Counted from the stretch's first letter, positions 42,216 to 55,876 are shown. The stretch: DNA of 64,000 bases from Heliocidaris erythrogramma (GCA_025617745.1 CM046873.1:30969101-31033100); one strand, 5' to 3'. The notes: generated by a model not told the origin, from the letters alone. A program made the numbers and translations.

Positions 42216-43186
42216 AGTTACCAGCACACTCTTTTTGTTAGGCGAAAAAAAATAGCACATGAAACTTTAGAAGAAAAAAAAAAGAAAGAAAAAATAGAGA
42301 AGATCAGAAGGCTAAAACTCGGAAACCCATGCCGCCTCGAACAGTCTAGACCTATACCACGCGACAATGATCATGATGAGTATGGAATCTGTGGCGTAGG
42401 TAGGGGAGGGGTGTTATGGTTCCCTCCCCATCAGATGGCCAAAACAGAAGGAAAGGGGGAAATAAAAACAGAGAAAATAGGAGAGAGAGAGAGAGGGGGG
42501 GGGGGGGCTGAAAAGAAGATAGATGTTCCTGATTTTTGAAAGATATACCCCTTCTCGATCCCCCCGCGGTCGGTCACCTCCTAGGCATGTCGCCAATTTA
42601 GCAACGCCTCTGCATGGAACGTTGCTTGTCAAACAAAAACGGATACATTCAAGGTACTTTTGGGCAGAAAAGAACAATGACATCACCAGACATAATAGCA
42701 TTATAAACAGGAGACCAACCATGTAGACAACAATAGGTTTTTATTATGCTATATATGAAATCCCAAACAAGGCCAAGGTGGTGTAAAAGAGACAAGGTGG
42801 AAATATAAAAAGAGAATATTTTTGGAATATTTCAAGCAGGAAATGGTTCTTCCTTCGAACTTTCAAGTTGTATGTCCATACGGCCTTTCATGAGCTCAAT
42901 AGACCGCTTCGGTATAATGTATGCAAAGTTTTATATATACCTTTCAAACAAAGGTTGTTCTTGACAAGCTGAAAGCTTGCCGGACATAGCAACAAATAAT
43001 GTATGCAAACTGCATTCCAAGCATTGAGGCTCATTTATAAAAAAGCAGGTTAATGGAATAGCTCGTCACTAGGTGCTCAGCGAATATACGTGCATAAATT
43101 TGTATACATTACAGAAGCGGTCTATTTGACACGTTCTGTTTTTTGACTCATTTTCTTTTAAAACTTTTTTGCTGTTCTAAAAACCT
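42216..43186. other. No recognised gene; GA run into poly-G
   Basis: (GA)n at 42481-42494 runs into 13 G residues ending at 42507. Nearby phrases CTGTGGCGTAGGTAGGGG (42390) and GCCAATTTAGCAACGCC (42590) are reminiscent of hAT-like ends but do not pair well. Confidence 0.45.
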
Positions 43187-43393
43187 GGCTTACACCAAGC
43201 GTCATTTTGATTTCGTCAGATGTTGCGCTAATCGAGTCTGTGAAGTCAATTGATAACCCATACGCAAGTTATCAAAAGTATTGTTTGCATTGTTTATTTT
43301 GCAATTGGTTTTTAAACGATACCATTCTATCATGAAGACTGTTCAAGTCACTGACGCGGCCCTTACGTCAGCAAGTGACGCATCGTGCGAGCC
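43187..43393 (+). mobile_element. Small inverted-repeat element, family F, copy 3
   Basis: It starts GGCTTACACCAAGCGTCATT and ends AAGTGACGCATCGTGCGAGC, an imperfect terminal inverted repeat. GCGCTAATCGAGTCTGTGAA, GTATTGTTTGCATTGTTTAT, TTTTTAAACGATACCATTCT and AGTCACTGACGC match copy 2 in order. The copies are about 2.6 kb apart. Confidence 0.8.
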
Positions 43394-44640
43394 GGGCCAT
43401 ACAAGTATATGGACAGCAACTTGTAATTAATGTAACCAGATTTGAAAAATCCCCGCATAGACATAATATACCTGAGGATGTAGACATTGAACACACTTTT
43501 GCAGCGTCTCGGTTTTATCGATGTCGGTTGTCTGATTCTGTTTGTTCCTTATCGACTGATGTCCTCCGCAGTTTCATTTGCGGGAGCGTTCTCGGAGCCG
43601 ACTTTGGAAAAATATTGATATTGGATGAGTGAAATCCATAGTATTTGATGTCAATGGAATAGATTGCATGCAGAAACCTGTATCAGACGCTGCACATTTT
43701 ATTTAACATAGACTGAAGGTATGTAGACGGTGTAATTTTTCTATAATAGACTGAAATATATATATATCTTTCTAACAATATGAAGTTTATGTCCATGGTA
43801 GCTTAACATGAAAAAGGCTTGGCTAGGGTAATTATGAATCTGCCTTGCATAAATTCATATGAACACGGTATACATGAACAAATCAGTGTCGAAGGCTTTT
43901 ACAGTATTCGAGCAAGTGTGAATTTTGTTTCAACATATGGGATGGCAGTTTGTATTCGCGATTCGAACTAGGAACCCTATTTATAGGCGTCCTGTTCCCC
44001 AAAGGGTTGCTTGAAGTTTCTGCAGCCATAGTACTACTGTCATCATAGTGGAAAGTTGAACGAGCAATGACTTTACTGTGACTTGAACGTGTACATAACA
44101 GAACATTTACTTTAATTTTGGAAATGACATTTGCTATATGTCATGTAATCCCCCCACTGTTAATGTGATTTCAATACAAAATGTGCGGAGAATTTACTGT
44201 AAGAAAAGTACTTCTGTTCTATCCCTTGCTTTCATCAAGGAAATACACTTCCCTGCTTCTAGTGTGTGTTAGCCTCTTAAACGACGAACATCTTTTTCCA
44301 GCGTACATGACTCGAAAGTGTACTTCTATAGTCTATACCATCTCTCGCTTTCGTTGTCTGGGCCACTTTACCGACAAAAATCTATTTCCCAGCGAAGTGC
44401 AAGTGGTCATGCTACCCATCTGTTTTATCGATGATTTCCAACCCGTCGAAGATTGCCTACTTTTCCTGATGTTCATGACGACACGCAAGCTTTTCGCAGC
44501 GAGGCAAATATAGCCTCGATATTTCCAGATATGAAGCTTATTCATCGTTTTGATACACGTGCATTTGAGAAAAAGTATGGACAGCGTATTGCTGGCTGTC
44601 ATGTGATGTCTTTCGAAAGCGTGCATTGACCCGTATGCAC
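43394..44640. other. No recognised gene
   Basis: AT-rich DNA. A 110-codon plus-strand frame (44181-44513) and a 97-codon minus-strand frame (44333-44626) overlap each other and show no known motif. Confidence 0.45.
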
Positions 44641-44992
44641 GGTGTGCCCCCCTCCCACACTCGCCGCCCGCCCGCCCTCCGCCCGCAACCCCCCCTCCCC
44701 CCCCCCCCTAAAAAGGGGGGAGGGGAGGGGAGAGAAAAGACGAAGAAGAAGAAGAAGAGGAGAGAGAAAGAGAGAGAGATGGAGACAGGTTTAATAAACG
44801 ACAGTCAGAAAATGTTCATTGAAGAACCGAATTCCTTTATCCAGCATTGACTTTTTTCATAAATGACAAATTTTAAGGAGAGAGAGAGAGAGAGAGAAAG
44901 AGAGAAGGGGTGGGGCAGAATGGATGAGAGAGAGAGAGAGAGAGAGAGAGACCGGGGCGATATTATGAGAGACGTTAGAGATAGGGAGAGAA

Positions 44993-45037
<45 letters not shown>
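44641..45037. repeat. C-rich/G-rich foldback run and GA tracts
   Basis: A C-rich stretch (about 44647-44709) meets a G-rich stretch (44716-44731), allowing C-run/G-run pairing across TAAAAA. Purine tracts follow at about 44732-44780, 44877-44905, 44925-44950 and 44980-45036. Confidence 0.8.
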
Positions 45038-45038
<1 letters not shown>

Positions 45039-45733
45039 ATCATGCTCTGGCTTAACGACATGCGGAGGATGATGTTAAAAAAAAATGAGTTCCTTTATTT
45101 GATAGTAATTGATTCTTCTCATATAGGAATTAATACAAATGTTATAATATAAACGTATAAACGTTACTGATTGCGAAGTTTTGTCAAAACGTCGCGAATT
45201 CTTCTACAGAACAATTTTTATTTCTATATATAAATCAAAAGTTACCCTCCTCTAATGTTTGGCAAATACGCGTTTACTTTTGGAGTCAATATTTTGTAAT
45301 GACTGTTCTTACAGCATATAAATTGCCCCATTATCATGATCATGAAAAAATGGAATAAGATCTGTGTCGGCGGTTTTAGGCAAATTTAAAAATAATGTAT
45401 ACAAAGTCATTTAAAAAGTGTGGAAAGAGCGTTAGAATTTAGATTAATGCAGGATTGTTGAGCAGAATTACTTACAAATTGGAAAATATATTTAATAACT
45501 TTGTAGGTTCTTACAGGCATAAACAAGAAACAAAATCAAAAGCAATTTGAAGAAATCGGTGTAATTTCCGATGGTTCTGCTTTATAACGGTAATTTTTTT
45601 ATTCATTTTGATTCCTGGTATAATGTTTACGATGAAGAAAATCATGGTTATCTTGTGTTATATCAGTATATGCTTCAAATTGCTCAAAAGCAAGATTTTC
45701 TCCAAGATGAACTTTGTAGAATTAAACACAAAG

Positions 45734-45764
<31 letters not shown>

Positions 45765-46509
45765 GCATAATAAAGAACATGAATTGCTTGATTTGACTCA
45801 TCCATAACCTTCAATACCACTTTGTACTTTTGTCATGAGAAATTCTCTCAGAATACGGACTAGAAAACGATGACTCATACTGCAATTCACTCATCTTTTA
45901 CATACGATATGATAGCTATCTTGCAATAATTAAATCCGAAACACATTAGAACTGTCGAATTCCACCGTTTTAATTCAGTGGACAAAAGCGGTATATTTAT
46001 ACAAAATGGAAGAGAGCTGGAACCGACAATATATAATATTATGTGGTTCCCCAATTATCCACTGACTCAATGCTGAAATATGCATTTATAGATTTCAGAA
46101 ATGCTGATGTTCCTTTTTTAACAAAATGAACGGTTTGATATCAACATGAGCAACAATAGATCAAGCGGTTGCGAAAAAATCTATTAACCTTGGAGGAAAA
46201 TCAGAATAACAAAGAGAAGAAACCACGTTGTCAATTTTTGGGGCGATCACTATTGCCATGAAATAATTTCATTGATAGAATATGACAAGTCATACACACG
46301 CGTATGACGTTCCACCGCACTATGAATGAACCTTTTCAAAACTGTTGCCAAATGGCGTTCCACTTTATAGGGATTTTCTTGGCCTTGGGTAGTAGAGGAA
46401 GTAAATACTTCTTTGTCTATGCACCTGGACGCAAATTGTCAACCTGGTTCAGTTCCTCACGTGTGGCATGAGAAGGTTTATGATAAAACAGACGGTAAAA
46501 AGCATTTCA
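45038..46509. other. No recognised gene; short GA repeat
   Basis: (GA)n at about 45735-45764 sits inside a 78-codon plus-strand frame that ends soon after. The frame has no motif beyond that. The remaining DNA is AT-rich. Confidence 0.45.
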
Positions 46510-46516
46510 TTTTTAA

Positions 46517-46700
46517 GATGAATTGAATTGAATTGAAGTTTATTAAACATCATTGATTTACATCAATATTCTGTTCATAGACATAATTACAGAGTGTATC
46601 ACTCATAATACAAAATATAGATATAAATATTTGGAGTGTATAACAGTGGTATAACACATGTCAAATGGAAGGTAAATACATAAAATAAAAATGCACAATA
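46517..46700 (-). mobile_element. Probable LINE 3' end with (TTCAA)n tail
   Basis: On the minus strand an AT-rich untranslated stretch leads to AATAAACTTCAATTCAATTC (complement near 46520-46540), that is, an AATAAA-like signal followed by a short tandem tail. This is how CR1-like elements commonly end. The coding part is absent or unrecognisable, and the 5' limit is a guess. Confidence 0.45.
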
Positions 46701-49700
46701 TGGACAGTGAATTGATAATAATTTAGGATAGTATCCTGAAAGATATGATATTATTTTATACATACATATCTACTGAAAATGTACACTCAAATCTTTGAAA
46801 TTTAGTGTTTTGTTTTATCTGCCTGAAATCATAAATATATTAAGTACATGTAGGCTGTAACAAGTAATATAGGTCGTAATATGTCCCCCAAAATATGCAA
46901 GACAAGATATAAATAAAATAGATCTATAAATGACAGGAGCATGATTCATGTTAAAGTTCAGTGTTTGGTAGAATGATGCATTGATACGGCGTTTCATGAC
47001 AAATAAACTTTGCATTAATTTACATGTATAAGACTCCGTAGGCTCATGCATTATCAATAATAGTCATTTGAATAAAAAATATTCTAAGTTAGTTGACTCT
47101 CCAATGTTAGACGTCCTCCGTCTTTCTCAGGAGTCAGGAGCATGGCTGTTTTTTTTTTTAATTCTAGATGATTCATTTTATTGAGAGAAAAAAACATTAC
47201 CACTGTGTTTTTGGGGTTGTTGTTAAAAAGGGGTTGATATGCAGCTGTACATCTTGCTATTACAAATTAAGATTCATATTTAAACGCCGAAGGGAGATGA
47301 ATCGTAAATGTGTGAATCTCCACACTATTACCATTGTATTTAAATCATACCAGTCATACAACACCTGGAGTCAAATACCACCTACTTCACATCGTCAGAC
47401 CTCAATTCGTGATGCCTGCTCAATCTCACTTTGAGATTAGAAGGCGATCGCCTCCTTACAACTCTTTTTTGCATTGGTGATTATCCCCGGTATAGTTTGT
47501 GCTGTGATAGAAATGCATATCAATTTGCATAATACATTTTTTGAGTGTGCTACCAAGGACATGTACTGAAGAAATTGTGGTGTAATCCGATTTCTATCAC
47601 ACCATGCATGACAAATTGAGTAAGGTTATAACCATATTAGGCTCAGTGGTGTATGCAAGCAGAGGGTGGAGCCGGGACCCTCCCCCACCCCCTCGTGTGA
47701 ATGCCAAGTTAAAAGAAAAATCATTTAAGATAAATCTGTAGGGCGAGGGGCTCCCCAAGTACAATCCACCCCGACCAAGGACATATTTGTGATTGTTGTA
47801 ATGCATGTACCTTAATCAGATAATCTATACTGTTATTTCCCGTTTTCATATGAACGTTTTATTCCAAACCTTTTATATTAACAATTCATAATGCCATTTT
47901 TCATCTTTAAACATCGTCTAGTAATACTGTGATTGCGTAGGCAGTGTCATTGATAGTTCAAATCATATCAGACACAGTTAGAAATTTGATTGCAAAATCG
48001 TTTGAAATGCATTGCAAACTAGGATTTAGATGACAATGAAGGACTTGCATCTGAACCTCATGAAATATTTATTAGGGAGTAATCAAGATCCCACTACCTC
48101 ATCTCCATATCTCAATTTCCGACGAGATTTATATGCAACTGCACGTGTGTACATGGAAATCCCAGGTTATTGGCTTTATCTGTTTGGAAAGCGAAGGTGT
48201 TTGTTATGACTATACTCCTTCCTTTTTTTTCTAAAGGATACAAAAAAGAGTAATTTCCGTTTTATCTTTAATAATTTCTGAGAGTTTTAGCATGTCTTTA
48301 AGCCAATAAAACATTCATAAAAGATAGTCTCGAATTCTCACACATTTACTCTATTATACACTTATTACATAAATTTTCATTACATTTCTCAAATGAACCG
48401 TTTACATAATGGGTATTTATTTGTTTTCGTACTACAGTTGTTTAGGTAGACTGTCTGTTATTCATACTTACACATTTTTTTTTTAAATTATCATTTACGG
48501 ATATTACTTTTGTACGTTGCATGGAAATAAGAAGAATCCCCACACAGAATGGACAACATGGACAATAAACATTGACTTTTGAATGATTAAAAACCGTAAA
48601 TTAAAGACATCTTCTTAACGATTTCGATAGAGAATGAAAAGAAAAGTTGAGCAATCAACAACGAAACATGACCAGATTTGAGTTATTTTCAGCCACTTTA
48701 TTTTTCCTGGTGTAAAAAAAACACAGTTTTAATGCATGACAAGCGATGGCTATGATTTTGCACCATTTTGCTTTCTTGTTTGAAATGCAGTTTTATCCCC
48801 GAAACTTAAAGATGATGAAACTTAAAGATAAAGAGACAAAGGGATGGTAAGAACGAGATACGGAAGAGAGGATCATCGATGAGTCGGGTCGAATATGTAT
48901 CAAGTGTATATTTACCATATCCATGTCCCTTTAGGGAGTAAGATGAAGAGCCTCTTCTTACAACAAGAGGGAGCAAAGAGGGGGTATAGTTTGCACGGTA
49001 GAGGGGAGTTGAAGTATATCAGTTGTAACTTATCCGTTGTCAGGTACAGAATTGTCCATCTGCCTTCACAATTATCGTTATTTGTTTGTCTGAACGCAAC
49101 GTCGCCATTTTTTGACAAAGGCTGACCAGGACCGTATAACATAAAGCGTTGCTATGGATTGTAGCAAGCATATGGCAATACCATTTCATTTTATCTCATT
49201 TTATTCTATTTTGTGTTACCATGGTTCAGGGCCATGTTGGATGTACACTACATCAAAGCATGATATATATATTTCCTTTCCATTTCTTAAAGAGGGCTGC
49301 CAGAATCTGACGTTGCGTATTGTGTTCTTCTGTAATATATGCTTTAATATGAATCACCCCCAAACAAGAAAGGAGAAAACGAATCAAGGTCGGAGGGAAA
49401 ACATGGAGAAGGGATGTTTGAAATGAAACATCACCAGTGGAACTCCCAGATGTCACATCCGTAATGTCGAATTCACATGCAGCTCAATATCTTCATGTTG
49501 CAACACGATATTGAACATTGTGTCTATTGTTTTAACACTATTTCCCCACAGGCGATTATTCACGATCGACTGATCATGCCCAACGAATCAATTCATGCAA
49601 CTGGCACCTTTCTGCAAATTTTCTCCAGACCATATCTCCGTTTCATAACGATTTTGTGAACCTTTATCAAATTTCCATGGTATTAGAAGACTGCTATCGA

Positions 49701-50300
49701 TTTTCAGGTTGTGAATATCATAGTGACAAATATGCCCTATACATAGCACGATAGACATGAAATCTTGAAATTCATGATATCAGGAAAGGGGCATCGACCA
49801 GCTGGGCACTATGGAAAACGGGGAACTTAAAAGCGGTGGGTAGAAAATCTTGGTAAACTAACGCGAAGGGCCATGCTCTTATAATTATGTTCTTCTTCCC
49901 CCTCTAATGTAATTGTTACTGATTTAAAGAAAAGAGTTGCTACCTTACATCCTGAAAAATTTTCCCGTTTCTTTTAGCCTTTAACGGGAGAACGTCATAT
50001 TAGTATCACTCTATTAACAAAAGTCGGGTAAAATCTTACCCAATATTCGATAAATTGTATTAAATTTTGGGTACATTTCACCCAATCATGCCAGTATTTA
50101 CACAACAAGCACACATGTTCCCTTTTCGCCCAACATTGATGGGTACAATCATTTTACCAAACTTATTTTAGATTGGTAGTCATCAACAACTTGGTGAATT
50201 CATGCAATAAATCGATACTGCCTTTAAGTGGGGTGTTATGTCGCCTCGCGTTATCCTGTAGATCCTGATGAATATTCAGGGAGTAAGAACTCCTCTCTGG
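46701..50300. other. No recognised gene in 3.6 kb
   Basis: AT-rich DNA with short overlapping frames. A G/C-rich patch near 47640-47775 (CTCAGTGGTGTATGCAAGC ... GGGCTCCCC) resembles a decayed hAT-like end. No tandem or inverted repeats stand out. Confidence 0.4.
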
Positions 50301-51509
50301 AGGGGTATCAAGTAGACACAAAACGCCTCAGACATGTCAGAAAGAAAAGTAAGATGAAGAAACAATAGATCACAGGAGATCGGTACTTAAGACATGTTGT
50401 AAGACACCTAAGATTGCGATCATGCTTGCACAAACTGCGTATCTTTGACACCAGAGAAAAGTGGGTTTGAGCTCTTGGAGAGAGGCAGTCAACACTTAGC
50501 TTTATTTTAATGGAGTACATTTACCCCTCTGAATTCAATATTGCTGTCTCAAAGTGAGATGAAAATGAATAAATTTCACATTTCTAAAGATGGGTACTTG
50601 AGACACTAAGACTGCGATCATAACTTGACAACATGATATCCAAGTTCGGCATAATGGTCAAAAGTTGGTCATCTTGGTCGGAAAACTAATCACCCTGGTG
50701 TTGGGCTTTTTTTTTATCCCGTATATCTTTTATAGTCAACCACTCGAGATTTTATTCATATTTCATAAATTTACTTGCATACACGACGTTCTTATGTTAA
50801 ATGTCAGCTCACTCGCCATCACCACCATGGTCGCTATTCCGTGTTGCCATAGTTACGGGATGGCATCTGCAAAACTCCCTACACACCCAAGAGTGTCTTG
50901 TGGTGGATCTTATTACCTGGATGATATATAAAACGTGGTTTTCAAGCACCGGCGGCGTCTTCTAAACTCCCAACCCTCTCCATCTTCTGTTTAAAGGGAC
51001 CCCAGTTTCCACACCCCACCCCAATCACTGTTCAAAGGCCTACCTATGGTTGAATTATTTATTGAAACCCCATATCTGATATCGTCCACTGAGTATATAG
51101 CGCGGCTCCGTGGCGTTTTCTTGGAAGTGAAAATGGCGCCTTAAACATGTACAGTCGATCACGCAAACATCTGCAGAAGCGATACATCCGCAGTGCACTG
51201 GTCCTTCGGGACGAAGCTGCACCTTTACAAAGCTTTGAACTAGGCCAGCCTTATGGTTACTTACGAAAGGAAAGTGATAGTTTTTTTTCTCTATATTCCA
51301 TCCGTAATCAAGAATAAAAGTGGAAGTAATTTTGAGATGGCTAGTATCTTCGGGAGTTGACAATTTCTGTTGCTTTATCCTCGAAGGACACCAGGTACGT
51401 TTCTAAGAAATGGATTTGAAGTTATCTTTTACAGGGTAAACATGTTTAAATTAGGTTATTATCGAGCATCTGAAAGTGGACGGAAATGAAGGGGTAACAG
51501 GAACTAAAA
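50301..51509. other. No recognised gene; weak local repeat
   Basis: GGTACTTAAGACA...CTAAGATTGCGATCATG (50381-50425) is echoed by GGTACTTGAGACACTAAGACTGCGATCAT (50592-50620). A 102-codon minus-strand frame (51055-51363) contains several cysteines (GCIASADVCVIDCTCLRR) but no pattern I can place. Confidence 0.4.
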
Positions 51510-51660
51510 ATGAAGAGAAAGAAGAAGAAAAAGAAGAAAAAGAAGAAGAAGAGGAAAAGGACGAAGAAGAAGAAGAAGAAGAAGAAGAAGACGAAGAAGA
51601 AGAAACAGAAGAAGAAGAAGAAGAAAGAGAAGAAAAAGAAAATGATGAAGCAGAATGAGC
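51510..51660. repeat. GAA/AAGAAG purine tract
   Basis: About 150 bases of A and G dominated by GAA units. Frames on both strands through it are acidic or phenylalanine/serine repeats. Confidence 0.92.
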
Positions 51661-53247
51661 ACTGGAAGAAATAGATGAATAAAATAACAAGGAAATTAAG
51701 AAGAAAAATAGGAAAAAAGAAGGGAGAAGGCGAAGGGAATATCACGATACTTGACCTCTTGCTACAGAAAAACTCAATTTTCACACTGCCTACTTTTGAG
51801 ATAATTCACTTTGATTTTGTTTGATTAAGGAGATAACATCGATTGTATGATTACGATCATTGTTTGATCTACTCAGATCAAACAGACATGTTGATTCACC
51901 ACTTTACAACAGTCGAGGAGTGCAAACATTTACGAAATCTTGGATGAACTTGTTTTGTTCCAACTGTATAATACACTATAATTCTAAACGTAATTGTAAA
52001 TTCGTTAATCTATATGAAACATTTAATTAATTAATACGTGCCATTTCACAATAATTATATTCTGAATAAAATCTTGAAGCCTACCGTTCAGTATGTTTTA
52101 ATAGATAACTTATGATTTATAACAGTAGATCTCGTGTTTTAAAGGGTAAATCTTGGAGATTGTCGCTCTAAAATAACACTAATGCACTAAATGCTCAAGA
52201 TGTTTCCTTTGGGTGTACCCGACTCCCGTAAGCTACAAATCATACAAATGTGCATGTATCCATGGTATTTTAGTAAATGAGCAATTGTCTCCACTGAAAG
52301 TACTGACGATGCACATAATGGGTCAATGCTCCTTGTATAGTCTGATGTATATAAAGGTAACTGAACTATTTTGGATCCGTAGATATTCATTCGACATGTT
52401 CATCGAATCAAGCATTATTACCACATACCACGGTCCGGTCGCTTAATACGTTTATTTTCAGTCTCTGCCCCCTCATTCTTCGAAACTAAACAGAGAAAGT
52501 CCTGATACATTGCATGATATCCTGATACTATATTTAAATATGTTATATACAAATATATTGTATTCAGGAGTTAATGAACGATATGGTTAATACAGTTGTG
52601 GTCTGGTAGGCAAATTGATTAAGGGGTACATCTTTATACCCCTTCCGTCTCGGAGTGACTCATGTTGGTATCACCCTCGTGGAGATGAACTGCCTTTGTG
52701 TGCGTGTGACATATCAGTCAATATAGCTGTCCTGTGATTAATGATGGTGTCTGGTAACACTGTATGGGTTAACCATTAAGACATCCCTGGTATTCACGTT
52801 ACTCTTTAACGGTAGCACAAAGCAAATGAAAGATGACCACGTGGTCATATATATATGTATATGACACACGTTTATATTGTATTACTTTCAGCTTTAGTTT
52901 TCACATTTTACAATGTTTTCACAAAATGAATGGTACCAACATGAAATTATTCTATTGCCAGAGACTTATACAGAAGGTATGTACCTCATGTAATGGTTTG
53001 CTAAGAGTATTAATTGAAAAGACTAAGCAAAAAGAATGGTGAATATGGAGGAACCCAAGGTGAAAGCTATGCTTGTAAGTTATAGACTCCAAAGGTAATA
53101 AGATTGTATAGTCTTTTAGAAAAAAAAATAGATGGAACGAGAAATGTATGGTTACAGCAACTCAAGATGTATATAGACAGAATTAAGGTAAGTCTTCGCA
53201 TTCTGAGACTCACGTTGGGTTCCAAGCTTACTCACGTAGGCATATGA

Positions 53248-53286
<39 letters not shown>

Positions 53287-54071
53287 ATAAAACGACGAAT
53301 GTCCACTTAATGGCGAAGTGACAGTGAAGTAGATAGAGAAGAAGATGGTAAATGCATTTTTGCCAATGAATGTTTATTGTTGGTACTTTCGTTCCGAAAT
53401 TAAACAAGATCTGATTTCATCCATTTGATAACTTATACAAAACTTATACGACCTAAAAGAACTTGCAGGAAAACACATGAACCCATAAGTGAATGATAAC
53501 AGAGCACGAAGGCTTACGCAATGTATATGTACTTGACTGTTAAATTTGTCCCAAGCGAACCAGCCTCAATTTTCTCATCCGTCTTTTCAAATTTTACAGC
53601 TACACATTTTTCAAGTCGAATTCGATCGTTCGGCAGACATCATTCAATTTATTCTAGTCTTGAACATTCGATGTCCACTGCTGGAACCTGCTAGGATTTT
53701 CTTTTTAGTCTATACATGCAATCTAGACTACCTTTTATAGACTACAGCATGCCGCCTCTGCGCTTGTCGTACCCAATCTTATACCTAGGACTGAAGGAGT
53801 AACTCTTTGCTTATACATGAACGTTGAAGCAAAAGCCACCCGAGATGATTATCTGGAGCAAATTTGCAGCAGATGATATTCCGTACCTTTAAGGCAATTA
53901 ATTTGTGAAGCTAATTGCTTGCCCTCTAGTTATCTGTGATGTCAATTTTATGTCATGCATTTCAGCCTTTCACCGTGTCTTGTCCCCGCCCGGAGGTGCG
54001 AACGATCTTTTACTACCAGGCCAACACCGCTGAGACGTGTTACGTTTTGATAGTCTTGCACACCTAAAGGC
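51661..54071. other. No recognised gene; (GT)n at 53247-53283
   Basis: AT-rich DNA with a GT microsatellite of about 17 units. No frame longer than about 80 codons and no recognisable motif. Confidence 0.45.
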
Positions 54072-54297
54072 GCGTTCACATGTGATTCGGTAAACCGCAC
54101 CGGTTTATGCAAAATGTATAATTATGGAAGTGTAAATGCGCTTCACATATTACTGTATCTTATAAAACACCGAAAACATGGATAAGTGAGTACGCCTAGT
54201 ACCTTTGTTAATTTTTTCATCCCCCAGCCATTCATTTACACGAAAAGAAGAAGAAAACACACAAAAACGCACCGGTTTACCGGGCAATGTATGAACG
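54072..54297. mobile_element. Small inverted-repeat element G
   Basis: The left end (CGTTCACATG..., 54073 onward) and the right end (...CATTGCCCGGTAAACCGGTG complement, ending ATGAACG at 54297) form an imperfect terminal inverted repeat. It includes the perfect block CGGTAAACCG (54088-54097) opposite CGGTTTACCG (54273-54282). The block is also a near palindrome. The element is about 226 bp, non-coding, with no clear target duplication. Confidence 0.65.
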
Positions 54298-55165
54298 ATT
54301 GTGGCGCACAAATGCTTTCAGATGACACGACTGATACGCATTATTTTGCCCGAAGGCACGTACGGCCTTTTACACATCGCACCGTCAACATCGTAATCTT
54401 TTTTCACGCGAGAACGACTGAAGTTTTTCTTTTCAGTCATGTAACGAATAATGTCTTCACCCAGCATGACTCTGCCCAAAGGTGAAACTGTTTATTTTAC
54501 CAGCAATAAGAAATAAGAAATCCCGGAAAACTGGAACGACAGCGTTGAACAAACTTACAACCAGGGAGGTGTTATGACATCGTTCTTAGTTGTCTACGCC
54601 GGTGGTTATCATTCATCCTTGAGTCTAGATACAATCGCTTTTAGCTGCCTCCCCAGTCACATTGTCTCTCTTCAGGCACATAATGACATTCTATGGACAG
54701 CGAAATTTCATTTTTGGACACAGTGTATGAAGTAAGAAAGACGGTCACGAGAAAAAAATCAATCGATAGTTTAGCGATTCCCACTTTGAGAACAATCGAT
54801 ACTGGAACTTTGAATTCTCGTGCCGAAAAGCAAATTGGAACGGAAGTAGTTGAACTTATGTGTATCAAATAAAACGTTGTCGTTCCTACTTTTCGTTCAT
54901 GATCAATAAACTTGAAACACCCATCTGAAAGAAATTCCACATCGAGCCTTCGGAGGCTATTGCTCTGTCTACGCCTAAGCTCACTGCAGTGGTCCATAAG
55001 ATATGTATCTATCCACTCGTAGTTTTGTAATTATGATCTTCTGTATGAAAGTGTATTACTTGAAAACGGGGATTCAATTGACTATAGATGCCTTGTTTGG
55101 AATGGAAGAAAATGTGTGTGTAGTGAAGGCCCAGATCTCTGTAGATCCTGTAAATACCGCAATCC
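54298..55165. other. No recognised gene
   Basis: A 118-codon minus-strand frame (54641-54997) is not repetitive but has no motif I know. Its length is compatible with chance in AT-rich DNA. Confidence 0.4.
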
Positions 55166-55173
55166 CAGAGTAC

Positions 55174-55876
55174 CAGTGGCGTATCTACGGGGGGGGGGGG
55201 GGGGGGGGACTGGGGCACGTGCCCCGGGCGACACTTGAAGGGGCGCAAAAACTCAAAGGAGAGAAAGAAAAGGGGGAAAATACAAGAAAATTTAGGTCTT
55301 TAGGGGTTAAATGCTAAATATTTATAATGCTTGGTCGCTTTGCTCCCTCGCATATGTTCAGGATCTATCTATTTAGCCCCCCCCCCCATTATAACGCATA
55401 ATAGGCGTTTTTTTGAAGTGTTACCCATTAATTGACTCTGTAGAACATTCAAAAGAATCATATTTTTGCCATGAAACTGCCTCGCTAAATTGCTGTAATA
55501 TATTTTTTAATTAAAGTTTTCATTCATTTTGCGCTCCAAGATAATGTTCAAAATTTAAAAAGAAATCTATTTGTTAGGTCGCTGTATTCCCTTGGAAGTT
55601 TGTTTCTAAGTGTAAATTAATAAGAAATGGCATTTCTGAGGGGTGGAAAAGAAATCTGCCGCTCGGTCGCGTTGCTCCCTGGCTCATCATGCTGCAATAA
55701 TTCATCAAATTTGGGCTAACAACCCCGGGTTGTGTGCACCAAGCCTAATTTTCAGGCAGCGCCATCTTTTCTAGATTAAAAACGCTCATTAATCTCAGTT
55801 TTGGGCATGGGGGGGGGGGGGGGGGCGCAGATTTGATAATTTGCCCCGGGCGCCAGAATACCTAGATACGCCACTT
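55174..55876 (+). mobile_element. hAT-like non-autonomous transposon, about 0.7 kb
   Basis: The left end CAGTGGCGTATCTACGGGGG and the right end CCTAGATACGCCACT are inverted copies. CAGAGTAC (55166-55173) and CTGAGTAC (55877-55884) flank them, an 8-bp target duplication with one mismatch. CAGTGGCG termini with 8-bp duplications are typical of hAT elements. G runs at about 55190-55208 and 55810-55826 lie just inside each end. GCCCCGGGCG occurs near both ends, and GGTCGC(T/G)TTGCTCCCT occurs twice inside. No transposase frame is visible. Confidence 0.85.

Noticed and set aside
41967-42539. 190-codon serine/cysteine-rich frame
   Set aside because: The cysteines are the TTCTTG hexanucleotide read in one frame; the remainder is not protein-like and runs into GA/G repeats.
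43930-44000. GATTCGAACTAGGAACCC considered as a tRNA T arm
   Set aside because: No acceptor or anticodon stem can be paired around it; at most an old tRNA-derived fragment.
54641-54997. 118-codon minus-strand frame
   Set aside because: No motif; a frame of this length is expected by chance in AT-rich DNA of this size.
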